Assembly: GCA_037039925.1 (NCBI GenBank)
Contig: JAXRKP010001819.1
Location: forward strand, 21,001 to 85,000
Source: Doris montereyensis
Lineage: Eukaryota > Mollusca > Gastropoda > Nudibranchia > Dorididae
Direction: 5' to 3'
Length of the DNA: 64,000 nt
Shown: piece by piece, positions 1-11,800 of the stretch
Layout of the letters: each line of letters starts with the position of its first letter
Position numbering within the stretch: the stretch's first letter is position 1
The notes under the pieces: model-generated
What the model saw: only the letters and a program-made list of their open reading frames with translations
Database searches by the model: none
What the model was told of the DNA's origin: nothing
Program-made: the position numbers and the translations under genes

Positions 1-258
1 ACTAGGAGGCCTACTTCTGCTCTAGCTCTATCTTTGACATCTACTCCTGAGAAGATTAAAGTATGATTTGGTCCTACATTTTCTATTGCTTGTCCTTTTT
101 TCTCTGTTTCTGTACTGGCTAAAATGTCTACTCTGAAATTGTCTATTTCTTCAACTAATTCTATCTCTTTTCCATTTATATCCCTAATATTCCATGTTCC
201 AAATATCACAGTCCGTGTTTGTTTCCATGTTATTTGAAAGGTCAAGCCAGGTATATTG
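1..258 (-). mobile_element. LINE endonuclease-domain fragment
   Basis: The minus strand is open from about 350 down to the window edge. It contains FGTWNIRD followed by DILASTETEKKG, the usual N-terminal motifs of the APE-like (EEP) endonuclease of non-LTR retrotransposons and of the related craniofacial-development-protein-2-like predicted proteins. The GTWN asparagine and the TET glutamate are expected catalytic/metal positions in that family. The domain is cut by the window start, so the RT part is not visible. It lies upstream of, and opposite to, the ABHD8-like exon, probably inside one of that gene's introns. Domain identity is fairly sure; element clade is not determined. Confidence 0.7.
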
Positions 259-350
259 TATTTATTTCTCTGAATCAGTTTGGTTTTGGATAAGCAGGGG
301 ATAAGATAAGCCAATTGTAACCTAGGTAGATGGTGGGACAGCCACCTTGA

Positions 351-570
351 GGCCCCCTACCAGGCCTTGTTATTTTCTGTCAGGGTTAACCCCCTTACGC
401 TTTAGCCACCCAAGACCAGCAGGCAAGGCAGCAGGCTGTTATTTTTTGTCAAGATTAACTCCCTTAGCCTTTGGTCAACCAAGACTGGCCTGCAAGGCCA
501 CAGGTTGTTTTCTGTCAGGATTAACTCTCTTAGCCATTGGTCAACCAAGACCTGTCTGCAAGGCAGCAGG
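351..570 (+). repeat. Three-copy 66-69 bp minisatellite with open frame
   Basis: Three diverged copies follow each other, marked by TGTCAGG/TGTCAAG at about 378, 447 and 513 and each ending near GGCAGCAGG or GGCCACAGG. The copies happen to keep one frame open on the plus strand, giving a 110-codon ORF at 347-679 with a repeated CYFLSGLTPL-like unit. I see no signal that this ORF is a gene. Confidence 0.7.
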
Positions 571-1417
571 AGACTTGTGGAAGGTGGAGTCCTTTGGTCG
601 TCTACTTCCCATACAGGTGCTTACCTGTCCACTGCCCGGGAGCTTACAGCACAGTAGCCTATTAGACACTTTGTACTAACACTCTGACAAGATCTATCTC
701 CTCTTAAAGCTGAGCACTCATTCACACCTGAGTCAAGCGAGGATCGCAGTGTGAAGTATGTTTCCTAAAATCACCTGGACCAGTAAAGATTTCATCATCC
801 TGATTACAAACTTACAACACTGTAATTTTGTGTGTCTAAGAGTTGTCCCTAGTTTCTTTGTGTAAAGAACTGAATACTGTTGTAAAGCTCTAAAAAGAAA
901 GAAAAAATCAATGACCTGAAAAAACATGTGAGAAATGTACAGACTTAATCCTGAAATTTCTCAGAGAGACTGCAGATTCTATTTTTTTTTATTTTTTAAA
1001 AAAGTTTTGATGATTTCAAACATCAAATTCAATGTTTGCATAGCTTTGTTTGTAAGCCAGTATATACTTTTCCTTATATTTTATAACCCTTCAGCTGTTA
1101 TAAGTCATTCAATAACATCAAGCATGTCAAAGTATTTGTAAAGCTTGTTTGCTGTTGTAACTTTAGGACAATATCAATCTTAAACAGCACAATGTACAGA
1201 GTTTGCTTCAGCAGGTTAATAACTCTAAGTTAAGTTCCAAACTTTCGTAGACTGCGAAAGAAGTTCACAGGGAATTCCATACTTTTTTTCCATTAGACTG
1301 CCGATGGATGCTTCATCTCCCCATACATTCCAGTTTACATAAGACAATTTCTTCCTTTACTCTATTCTTAAGCTAACTTTTTTATTTTTTTATTTTCACT
1401 TTCTGGGGAAGGAGTTG

Positions 1418-1722
1418 CTTTGGTGGGCTAATGTTTAGGCTGCCAGAGAGGGATTGTGACAACATGGATTTAAATCCCAGCACTGTTAGATCCAAAGTTG
1501 TGGTCCGTTTGAAAGACTGTTAATACACGTTTTCTCACTCGACCCAGCAGGTGCAAATGAGTACCTGCACCAGCTTGGGAATACAAATTTATGACAAACT
1601 AGAATCCTATCCAGGAGATGATATATATTAACACTTGTCCATTTCAGGCTATAGAAATCATGATAAGATCCAGCTCAATGGGCCATGACAGTTTTCTAGG
1701 AACTTAACTTGCTTGGGGGGGA
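1418..1722 (+). mobile_element. tRNA-derived SINE, family B
   Basis: A degraded RNA polymerase III B box (GGATTTAAATCC at about 1466-1477) sits 50 bp inside the element. It is followed by the family body: an ACTCGACCCAGCAGGTGCAA-type segment, the AATCCTATCCAGGAG segment and the GGCTATAGAAATC segment. The same body recurs at 11.6, 16.6, 28.0 and 53.2 kb. The copy is diverged and lies in a probable intron of the ABHD8-like gene. Confidence 0.7.
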
Positions 1723-1935
1723 GGTGGAATAATTTATGGGTAGGGATTGGGTATTTTTGATGTGATGTGGGAGGCGGGGGAGGGGGGGGAGGAGTATGGG
1801 AAACGGATAGTCTGGATTGGATTAAACAGCTCTATTTGACCTTTTAGAGTTAAAATGGAATTCAACTTCCTTGTTTTGACTAGATTCTTCGTGAAACTTT
1901 TGTCATTTACTATTTATTTTATTTCACACCCACAG

Positions 1936-2172
1936 GCAATCTTTAATTCTCGTCTGGAAATAGTGAAGGATGCAAGCCACATGATCATGATGGAAGCTCC
2001 AAATGAAGTCAATGAGTTACTGACAAACTTCATTGAGCAGACATCAAGCATACAGAACCAGGAGCACCATGCAAGCACTTCAACCGAACCAAACATGATC
2101 ACATCTTCTTTCAAAAGGCAAAAGAGCCTTATTAGTCTAAAGAGCCATGTGCCTCAAAAGTCCCACAGCTAG
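1936..2172 (+). CDS. ABHD8: ABHD8-like hydrolase, terminal exon (partial gene)
   Basis: A pyrimidine-rich tract ending in CACCCACAG gives an acceptor at 1934-1935. The exon then stays open for 78 codons to TAG at 2170-2172. It encodes the C-terminal end of an alpha/beta-hydrolase fold: KDASHMIMMEAPNEVNELL holds the catalytic histidine in the form most like ABHD8 (the human protein has a closely similar DEGSHMVMLE stretch near its end). A polar serine/histidine-rich tail follows. ABHD8 is a poorly characterised putative lipid or acyl hydrolase. The nucleophile and acid residues must lie in exons before this window. Introns and a SINE fill 300-1935; I found no earlier exon here. ABHD8 rather than another ABHD member is inferred from one short stretch. 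Confidence 0.65.
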   Translation, partial: AIFNSRLEIVKDASHMIMMEAPNEVNELLTNFIEQTSSIQNQEHHASTSTEPNMITSSFKRQKSLISLKSHVPQKSHS

Positions 2173-2213
2173 ATGTAAAGGACAAAAACAAAACAAAAAT
2201 TGAAACAAAGAAC

Positions 2214-2219
2214 AATAAA
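2214..2219 (+). terminator. Polyadenylation signal, ABHD8-like gene
   Basis: AATAAA lies 42 bp after the stop codon. It is the closest hexamer, but other AATAAA copies occur further into the AT-rich 3' flank, so use of this one is inferred. Confidence 0.35.
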
Positions 2220-2311
2220 ACAAAGCTCAATTATTTCATTGCCTAATTTACTGAATTTAGATATATTGAAAAAATGTAAGTATACCACAGTATATATTGC
2301 TAGTCTTTTCT

Positions 2312-2328
2312 GGGGGGGGGGGGGGGGG
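2312..2328 (+). repeat. Poly-G run (17 G)
   Basis: An uninterrupted run of 17 G lies in the 3' flank of the ABHD8-like gene. Its length is likely unreliable in any assembly. Confidence 0.9.
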
Positions 2329-2329
2329 A

Positions 2330-5300
2330 GAGAAGGATATGCAATTTATTATTTTATTTGTTCCAAGCTTGCTTTAGTTAATGGATCAAAAGCACCAGTG
2401 AAATGACATTGCCATGAACACAATCAGATATTGAATATTGAATGTCTCATTTGACAGTAGTGTATGGCGGAGGCCTTTAATTGGTATATTTTATGCATAC
2501 CCAGAGATAAGAAATGGACTATCTTAGTGGGTGCTGTTGGTTTATTCCATATGTTTGTTTTGTTTTATTAAGGAAGTTTTGTTATACTATCATTTGCATT
2601 TAAGAAAATAATTTTTGTTTGTTATGAGTAGAAAACCACTCCAGCTGACAATATTTCTCAACATTGCAAGTTATTCATTACCTGTTTTTTAGCCGTCCAT
2701 GAACCCTGTTCTTACCTATGATCTGCTGATATCTAATATTTAAACTTTTGATATGAGACACATTCCCAGATTTTTCTGACGGTGGCTGTATTTTGTAATC
2801 TACACAAGGGTATAGTTGTTATGCCCCTTGTTATGATCTGATTTCTCTCATTATTGTTGCAACATTTCATTTATATCACAATTGAATATTGATTTGTGTT
2901 TGGGGTTGGTTGGTTGTTTTTTAAGAGCTTTTTTTATATTTTTAAATTGTGTGCTACAATGGGTAATGATCTCCTAATATCTAAAGGAACAAAAACGCAG
3001 AAAAATCCTGTTTTTATTTTTATTTTTAGTAAATAGCGTTATGTTTAAAAATGTAAACACACTTTTAACCTTTTTTAAGTTAAATAAAACAGTGGGCATA
3101 AAAACTATTATTTGATAAGTAATGCAAGAAGTAGTCCTAACCTTTACTTCACATTCACAGTGATTCACACTGGTCAAAACAAGAACACTGAAGTGAATAC
3201 TTACTCAATTCAAGTTGAGGGAGGAAGCAATGAAAATGTTACAATCAGTATAATTTGTGGAAATTTATTTTCTCGGTTTTACTACTACTGATAATAGATG
3301 TGTTACGGACCCTTGCATAGGTGTTTTTTTGTGTTTTATTTTAGGTTGTTGACTGTTTTTTAACTTACTGCTAAAGGGAAGAAGAATTACTGTAGATCCC
3401 ATGAAATTCAACTTAATTAACACCTTTACAAACAGTATAAGCCTATGGACAGATCAGGCCCGGTAGTTTCTCTCACTTTACTCCTAGTGGCCTTTCCACA
3501 TAGCTTCCATTATTTTTTTGTCCACTATGCCCCAAACAATGAAGCTGTGATGTCATCTGTTTCGATGTTACCTGCACTGACTTTGCAACCATTTTTGTAT
3601 CTTAGATCTTAGTATTTGGTAGAAAGGTGATATTAATTATTAACCATCTAAAAATAGTGATAAGTGCAACAATATAATTGAAGCTAACATTGCTATCATC
3701 TATGTAATCTTCAATTTTGTTTAATTCATTCAATGTTTATTTTTATACTAGACAAGTAGGAGATAATGATGAGATTAATGATTTATTTTAAAACCTATTT
3801 TCAATATTAAACCTAGTTCCAAACTTAGTGCTAGATGCTGTGGAAACACGTTTTCAGTCTAACTTTGGAAGAAATCTTTTCTTTGTCATCCTACTCTTTA
3901 TGTTTGTGACTATTTTATTTTACATCATCCTTTCACGCTGTATTATATAGTCAGTTACACAACCAGGTAAAATTCAAGTGTTCACCTTGTATCCAGTATT
4001 AATTTATAAATTAATGAATTTGGCTGAAATGTTTTACAATCCTCACTATTTCTTGCTTGTGGACCTTTCTTTTAATCTGTGGTAATAAAAAGAAACATTT
4101 ACAAAGAGTCAATGTTTTAAGAGATTCATATTGTACTATTGTACTTAAATTATTTACAAAAGGAAAGCATATTTATGCCTAATCGTTATTTGGAATATTT
4201 ACTTTGAATTCTTCATATGGCAAGGGTAACACACATGCTCATGTCGGTTAGAACATAAATAAGTTTTCTTAGATGAAAATTAGTCATTGTAATAATCTGT
4301 ATGATTAACTTCTCTACATGTATTCATGTTTAGATTCTAGTGTGGTGAATATCTTTGATTTTCAAGCATTACTTAAAAAAAAGAATTGACAATTTTCAAC
4401 TCCAGTGAACCCTGTTAGGATCTAGTGTTAAGATCAATAATAATAAAAATAGGTTTGTAATGAATTATGAAGTGACTTAAATGTTTGGTGTATACATAAG
4501 AATACTTGAATCTATGAAAATTATACAGCAATGTCATATTTTACTTAAGATATACTAAAAGAAAATCAGACAAGCTATATCAAGTTGAAGTTTATCAAAA
4601 TAAATATAAACTTAAATTTGTTAAATCTGAGTATTTCTCAATAAGAAAGACAGATCATACACGATACATGTTTACAAAGATGGATAGATAGATAGTTGTA
4701 GATTGATAGGTACAGATGTTGGTGATAAAGCAATAAAGATATTGATAAATTTACACATTTGCATGAAGATGATGTTTAGATTTCCTTCTTAAAAGGAGCA
4801 TAATTGGGTTTCACGTCTTTCAAGGAGTTTGCATTTTTTTTGAATGTGAGTATGATTTATTCTTGAAGAACTCATGTCATTTCACAGGAAAATGATGCAG
4901 TGTTCTGAATGGCCTATTCCATATTATGCAAGCCACAGGCTGTAACTAAAACATGTTAGATTTCCGTCCATGTATTTAAAAATCAAGACTGTTCAGCCCT
5001 AGCAATAAAATATTTTCAAATGGTTATAAACAGTCTATTTTATTAACATGTTCACCTCATTTCTGTGATATGAATAATAAACTTTTTCATGTAAATTTAT
5101 AATTTCACATTGCATGTATTTGATAAACTTAATAAAATTCAAATATATACACTGCATCTTCGTTCTTTATTGTTTACTTCATGACACTATAATCTTGAAA
5201 ATTTGTCCCTTCCATTGAGTTTTGTAATTAATAAATATTTTGTGAAAATGAAATTTAACAAATAAGAACTTCAAACTGATGCCCAAGAGGCATCTTTTTC

Positions 5301-5380
5301 ACATATTAGCATTCACGTTACTTTTTCTTCTTATGTCAAAAGTATTTTAATAAAGAAATAAAAAGAAATAAAATATACTT
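2330..5380. other. Gene-free AT-rich interval
   Basis: No exon-like open frame, tRNA or recognisable transposon is visible. It probably holds the 3' UTR of the ABHD8-like gene and ordinary intergenic sequence. A short GATA run lies near 4681-4697. Confidence 0.5.
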
Positions 5381-5393
5381 TTAATTTGTCACC

Positions 5394-5395
<2 letters not shown>

Positions 5396-5489
<94 letters not shown>
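5396..5489 (+). repeat. (GA)n microsatellite
   Basis: About 94 bp of perfect GA dinucleotides, embedded in the LINE tail that follows. Open frames across it (SLSLSL) are artefacts of the repeat. Confidence 0.97.
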
Positions 5490-5492
<3 letters not shown>

Positions 5493-5509
5493 GGTGCCAG
5501 GAGAAGTAT

Positions 5510-5690
5510 ATATATAGAGATAAAGGGATAAGTTCTGGGTCTGGCTCCACCAACATAATTAATAATATTTGAGTCATCATCATCATCATCATCTGCATAT
5601 CCCATAGGATGTTGCATCCCTGACAGCTCCTTTGAATGTCTCTTCGCTTAATGTGGCCAAAGTATTTCAACTGTTGAACTCTGACAAAGA
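5510..5690 (-). mobile_element. LINE 3'-end fragment
   Basis: The minus strand encodes KYFGHIKRRDIQRSCQGCN, the typical tail that follows the reverse transcriptase in many invertebrate non-LTR elements (xWFGHVxRR...). A (CAT)n run and the GA tract lie just after it. A related piece, with DIKKCYQGCN, is at 24.4 kb. It lies 200 bp upstream of the DCTN2 start. Confidence 0.65.
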
Positions 5691-5887
5691 TTTCCAGCCA
5701 ACATTCCTTTACCTGATAAGTCTATAAAATTCAAAGGATTTATTCGTAGCACTTTAATGCGAAATGAAATGAAATATTCGGGCAGTAGCCAAATATTATA
5801 AGTATTTTCAAAATCCATACACCGTTTTGCCAAAATGAAAGGGGAAGTTACTCTCATCTCTCCTCCTTATGTACTACAATCACAATA

Positions 5888-8800
5888 ATGGCGGACCCTA
5901 AATATGCTAATCTTCCTGGAATTGTACGTCTAAAAACCCTTGTTTTTTTAAAAAATACTAGTGATATTTTTTAATGCATAGTGGAAAATATGCATGATAT
6001 GTTATAAGCAAGCCTTTTGACTTTAAATTGTTTGTTGTCTCTCAAACCTACCCGTTTACTTTTGATGAAGTTGTCCGAGTACGTATCGATTAGATCTAGC
6101 TGCCGGTGACGTCATCTATGATATCTTCCTCATCTATATTCCTATTCCTTCAAATTAGGAAAACTTCCTCGATAGTTCTAGATATCTAGTTCTAGCCCTA
6201 CGTACTAAATATATATTCTACATCTAGATTTAAATGACATCGGAATGTAAATTAAATTTGATTACAAGTCTAATGTAGATCTGGGTGAATGAAAGTTCCC
6301 CTAATAAATGGGGTTTTAACCGACTCATGAATGATAGAAATCTAAATTCATTAGATCAACTAGCTTAGCTTACTTCCTCAAACACTCCTCCACACACACA
6401 CACACACACTATTACTATGAATTGGTAATAATGTAATTTGTAAAGTTCCATAAAAATAAATATGTGAGAAAGATCGATTTTATGAGGATTTAATTTTTAT
6501 GTCCTGTCGGGCACACCATTTGATTACGTTTACGGTTATAACATCAGTACAGCTGTTCAGTTCTGTTTGGTGTCTTAATATTTCTTTTTGTTTTGTCGTT
6601 TTGAAATAAAAGTTCTCTTTTTATTTCAATTCATGTAAAAGCTCTCATTTCAATCAAAATAAATGTTGTTTGTTCCAAACAATAGGCCTAACCAACAAGA
6701 ATCTGTTGTGATCATATTTTGTCTTAACGTGGATGGTTGTTTTGCTGTTTAAAGTAGCTGGCTAAACTGATGTTACAGTGGTCATGTTGATGTTATATAA
6801 AAGGGAAATTTGGGACATTCCATGGCATCAACCAATCAAATTGCAGTTTATTCAGATGACAGATGGGTCGTATTTGTTTCAAGATCGACTACTTTTAGAA
6901 ATAATCTTCCAACGCTATTATTAGGATGATTTATTGACACACATATGTTCCCTTCTTTACAAAGCCTCCACTTCTGATCCTTAGGTAGCAGTACTGACAT
7001 TATATCACTTTAGTGTTAAAGTAGTAATTTTCTTGATCATAAAATTACATTTCCATTAAAAACAATTCATGTTTTTGGGCTCAATACTCTCACCTAAATC
7101 TAGATCTTGTGAGGCGAGGATAATTCTATTCTATTGTTTTGAAACAGAAGTTCATTCTCAAAGTCACCTTTTTCCCCACTGCAATTTTAACACTTTATAA
7201 AAAAAATTATTCCTGGCATTTATTTTTGTACACACAACATGAATGTACTTGATATAAAATAGATCTATAAAAGTGATTTGTTAATTTTCTTTTCAGGATG
7301 TGAATTCACCAGATCTTTTTGAAACCAGTGATCTCCCAGAAGACGATCAGCAGCAGTCACCAGAGCCTGTTAGTAAAATTAATCACAAAATGTCTTTATA
7401 AAATAGTTTGTTTACAGCTATCTTAATTTGCTTTTTCAGATTAATGAAACAATCTATGCACTTGGAAGTGATATTTCCTTTTTTCATCATTTAAAAAAGT
7501 AAGCTTAGTCTCAGTTGTTGAAATTGGTGCGTGTTACCTGAATGCTGTTTGTGCATTTCACCTTTGCCTTGAAATGTTAGCTTTTTATCGGACATAATGA
7601 AAATTTGATTCCCTATTTAATGAAGATCAACTTCAACTCTAAAAGGCTGCACTAAGAGGCTTGCTTGCATTGTATACATTTCCGGGTAAAAAGATCATGT
7701 TCTCTTATATTTTGTTCATTTTTCTTTTCACTGCCAAGAGATTTAAAGGTCTTGTTGAATTTTTAGCTTGTTTTTATTTTAAAATCAGATGTCGAAATTA
7801 ATCGTTCTCATGGTTTGTGTTTTAGATTTTACTTAAATTACTGTGAGAGCTGATTTGATTGAGATTAAAATTGTATCTTTTCAGGATGAACCAAAAAATG
7901 AAAATGTTGAAAAAGTATTCTTAAATACAGATACTGCTTTTAAAGTTTTCAAAGGAAAGACTCTGAGTACAGGGACTACAGGTAAGTGCAATTTATATTA
8001 AGATTAATAATTCAACTTAATTCATGGATTGGTGTGATGCGTAGGTCTTTTTACTTTGTGTGTATGAAAAAGTTCACATCAGCATTGTGTTGTCATTAAA
8101 TTGCTCTCAGAACCTCTTTATATACATTATCTTCATCACTGTTAGAGTATTAAATTGCTTTTATGAAAGGCATATCATATAGTGGTTTGTGTTGGATCTT
8201 TGTTGTTGTGTTTGGGCTTTTGTATATTTAGTTTCCTTAGGTTTTTGCTTTAACTGTTACTAGTGTAACTTTTTGGCTCTGTTTTTCTGTGCGTTTGTTG
8301 TATGCATGTGAATGGTAAATTGTTTATGCCATATTGATTCTTACACTGACTCTTTTGCCAGTAGCTCAGAAAATTCAAAATAAATAGAATTTGTATCTGT
8401 TCCATCAATTTATAGATTGTTGTTTCATTTGATAATTGGACAATTTTCTTAGTAAAGTATATGATTTTTGTACAGTGTTTGTTAAATGAAGTGTTACCTT
8501 AAAGTGTGGTCTTGATAGCAAGGGTCATGGAAAGCAATTGTTTGTTATATTAAATCTTATCTGATTTGAATTTTGTTTTTATCAGATTTTTCTGACAGTG
8601 TTGGCAAAACAAGAGGCATCGGTTACTATGCTGACAGAGAAGAATATGAACTGGTATGTATGTGACTTTTAGTTGCACTAGATAATGAAAAAACTTTCTT
8701 TTATTTAAATACTCCTCTAAATGGACAATTAATCCCTGTTTGCATGTTGAATATTTCATGAAAATAAATTTATATAAAAATTAATAAATATACAAAATGC

Positions 8801-11800
8801 AACTACGGAATTCGATGAAGATGATTAAAACAAATGAAATTAAGGTCCCATTGTTATTTGCTTTTCTTTGATATGACCAGTCTTATTTTCTATAAAAGTA
8901 GATAATCAAAAGTGTGTTGTGGTGAAAATTATTTTTAATGACTCTGTCCCTTCCATCTCATCTCAGGCTGAGCCAGGCACAAAGAATGAGACGTATCAGC
9001 AGAAGTTTCAAAGACTTCAGCATGAGACAAGAGAACTGGCTGAAGAATTGGCAAAAAGTCAAGGTATGATAAAGATCATAATAATTTGTGAGAAGCAAAT
9101 GTTTTCTGTTGCATGAAACCCTTTTTTTTTATCAAACAATAGTCATGATCTCCACCTAAATTGTCCGGAGATGTCAGTACTTTCATGCCAAAGGTTACAA
9201 AGGTAAAAACAAATTAGGTGCCTTTCTGGCAAGAAGAAAAGTAAGTGAGAGAAAAAGGGAGAGAGAAAAGATATTTTACTACTTCAAGACCGTTATAATT
9301 GTAAAAATGTTTGAGATACTGTGGAGCCCGTATGATAAACCCAAATTGTACAGGAACAGAAAAAAATTGGATTAATCAGGAATTTGAATCAACTGAAATT
9401 GTCATAGGGAGATCTCCTAACTGTACATTGTCCGTTACAGAGGAAAACAAATGGTTACTTTCATGCCAAAGGTTACAGGTAGAAAACAAATTATTGTGCC
9501 TTTCTGTCACTAGAAGAAAAGTTCAACAGAGGAAAAGTGTGTTTATGCAGAGATTTTTACTGTTGAAGTGTGCGTTTACAGCGACTACTGTATTGTCACA
9601 TTATGATATTTGTTGAAATGTTTGAGATATTGTGTTACGTGCTTCCAGCCTGTACAGGAACAGAAAAAATTGTCAGGAATTTGAATTACAATGCCTTCAA
9701 CTGATATTGTCACTCCTACCTTAGAACCAGGGGGATGGGATCCACATCCAGCATCTCTGCTAGAAAAAATCGTGTCTTTACCAAATGTTTTCATTACACT
9801 GTTAGTATTAGAAAGGTCCAGAGGGAAGTGTGTGTTTATGCAGAGTGGTGAAGTGTGCGTTTATCCAGCGACTACTGTATTGTCACATTATGATATTTGT
9901 TGACACTTACGTGCTTCATCAGCAACTGCTTTTTAACAAAATTGTTTTTAATTACAAAAAGTCTCAACCGAAGGTCGTGGGTTAACATAACATCTACCCC
10001 CCTGATCCAGGTAGGTGGATCAACACCTAGTCCCATCAGAGACGGACAATAAAAAGGAGGTCCTGTGTGGAGACACAACCCTCTGTGCGCATTTAAGATC
10101 CTTTGGCTGTTTATAGGGCAGTCTGGTCATTGTTAAAAATCTTACCAAAAATCCTGAGATCACCTTAGTTAAGTAGATGTGGGTAAATCAAATCAAATCA
10201 AAATCTTAGGACCACACAGAGATAAAACTTCAGTTTTATAAGTGACACATATTTGAAATTTGAATATTCTCTCAATGTGATTGTGGTACAGGAAAATGTC
10301 AAGGCAGGTGCTGGAAGTGAGGGTATGTCACCAGTGGAACTTGGGAAAAATCTAGAGTATCTTCAACACCAATTGACTGGCCTTCATTTAGAGAAGTTGG
10401 TTGGTCCTGAAGCTTCCGTCGATATAGCAGATCCCCAGGGTGCTCTTAGACAGTGAGTATCAGTGAACAACAATTAATCATGTTCCTTAAAATGGTCTTC
10501 TGTTTGTTTCAATTTGTGAATGGTTAGGGGACACCACAGCACATGCTGAGTTGATTTTTTTTATGAATTGTGAAAAAATTATCGATTTTGAGATTTTCAA
10601 CTCTTACGTTTAAAAACATCTATCTCTATCATGTTATATTGCTCCTATCACTCAAATCGATCTATAAAGTGTTCAAATTCGACTTTGAGGGCAAAGTGAC
10701 CTAAGCACTTTATTCAGTTTTTTAAAGTTCTTTTGTTGTTTCCTCTGAAGTTTATTTTTAAGGGGTTATGGTCTAGTAAAACAAATAGCTCAGAAACTAC
10801 TGGACAGATTTGCTTGGTATTTGGCATGGTTGTAGCTAAGTAATGTATCTGCAACATGTAAGCTGCTTTTGTTTTATCAGTAAGAAGTTTTGAGTTGTGC
10901 TGTCAGTCATCATCCTTCAGGATCAATTTGTTAAAGATTTCAAAAACTTTTCAGATGGATTCTGTGGAAGCACTGTAAATAAAAAAACTAGGCTCAATAA
11001 GTAAAAAAACTTCTTCGAGTCGTAGGAAATGTATTAAAGTATACCATATACCAAGGAGAAGGTTTGGAATCTTTTCACTGTTTGTGCCAAGACTCAGCGG
11101 CAGCCAACCATTGGAGCCGGAGCTTATCTCAGTTTCAATCAATGGCGAAGCTAGGCCTTTTATGAGGCTAATTTTAATGAGTGTGTTGCCTAAATTCAGC
11201 ATGAACGATAGCACAATGAAAAGTGTTGATTACTCAAGGGTACCCAGCACCCATTTGAAAAGCATTTGAGGCTGGAGGTGCTTTAGCCTCAATACCAGCA
11301 TTTTTAGCCATGGTATCGATGATGCTCTTCTCTCTACCTCATGTACATGTATTTCACTATCTAGAAAGATACCATAAGGATTACAGTGGGAAGACCCCGT
11401 GTGAAAAGGTTTTACGCATCACAGCCTTCCTTTCATTTTATTGGCTAGATTTAATGTGTTTGATAGTGCTCAGAGTGGTCTCTATCGATTGACTATTTAC
11501 ATACGTATGTAAAACTATGTTTAGAGATCTAAGTCTAGCACAACGTTTCGGAATGATAGTACAAAATTACTATTAATGCATTTTTTTATATGGCTTGTAA
11601 TCAAATCATTTTTTAAAGGTGGGGCTACACCTTTATAGCCTGCACTAGCTACGCCGCTGGTTTCAATAGCATGAAGCGAGACAGGTGATAATAATCACCT
11701 CCTGGCCAGGACGCTAGTCTGACACAGGTCTTTACTCTCAAACCAATGCTTTTACCCATTTTCATCTGGGGAGAGTGGGGAAATTAGTGCTGAGTGACTT

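Noticed and set aside
1855..1935. ATG-started N-terminal part of the ABHD8-like ORF
   Set aside because: It is upstream of a good acceptor and translates a pyrimidine-rich intron end; the hydrolase similarity begins after it.
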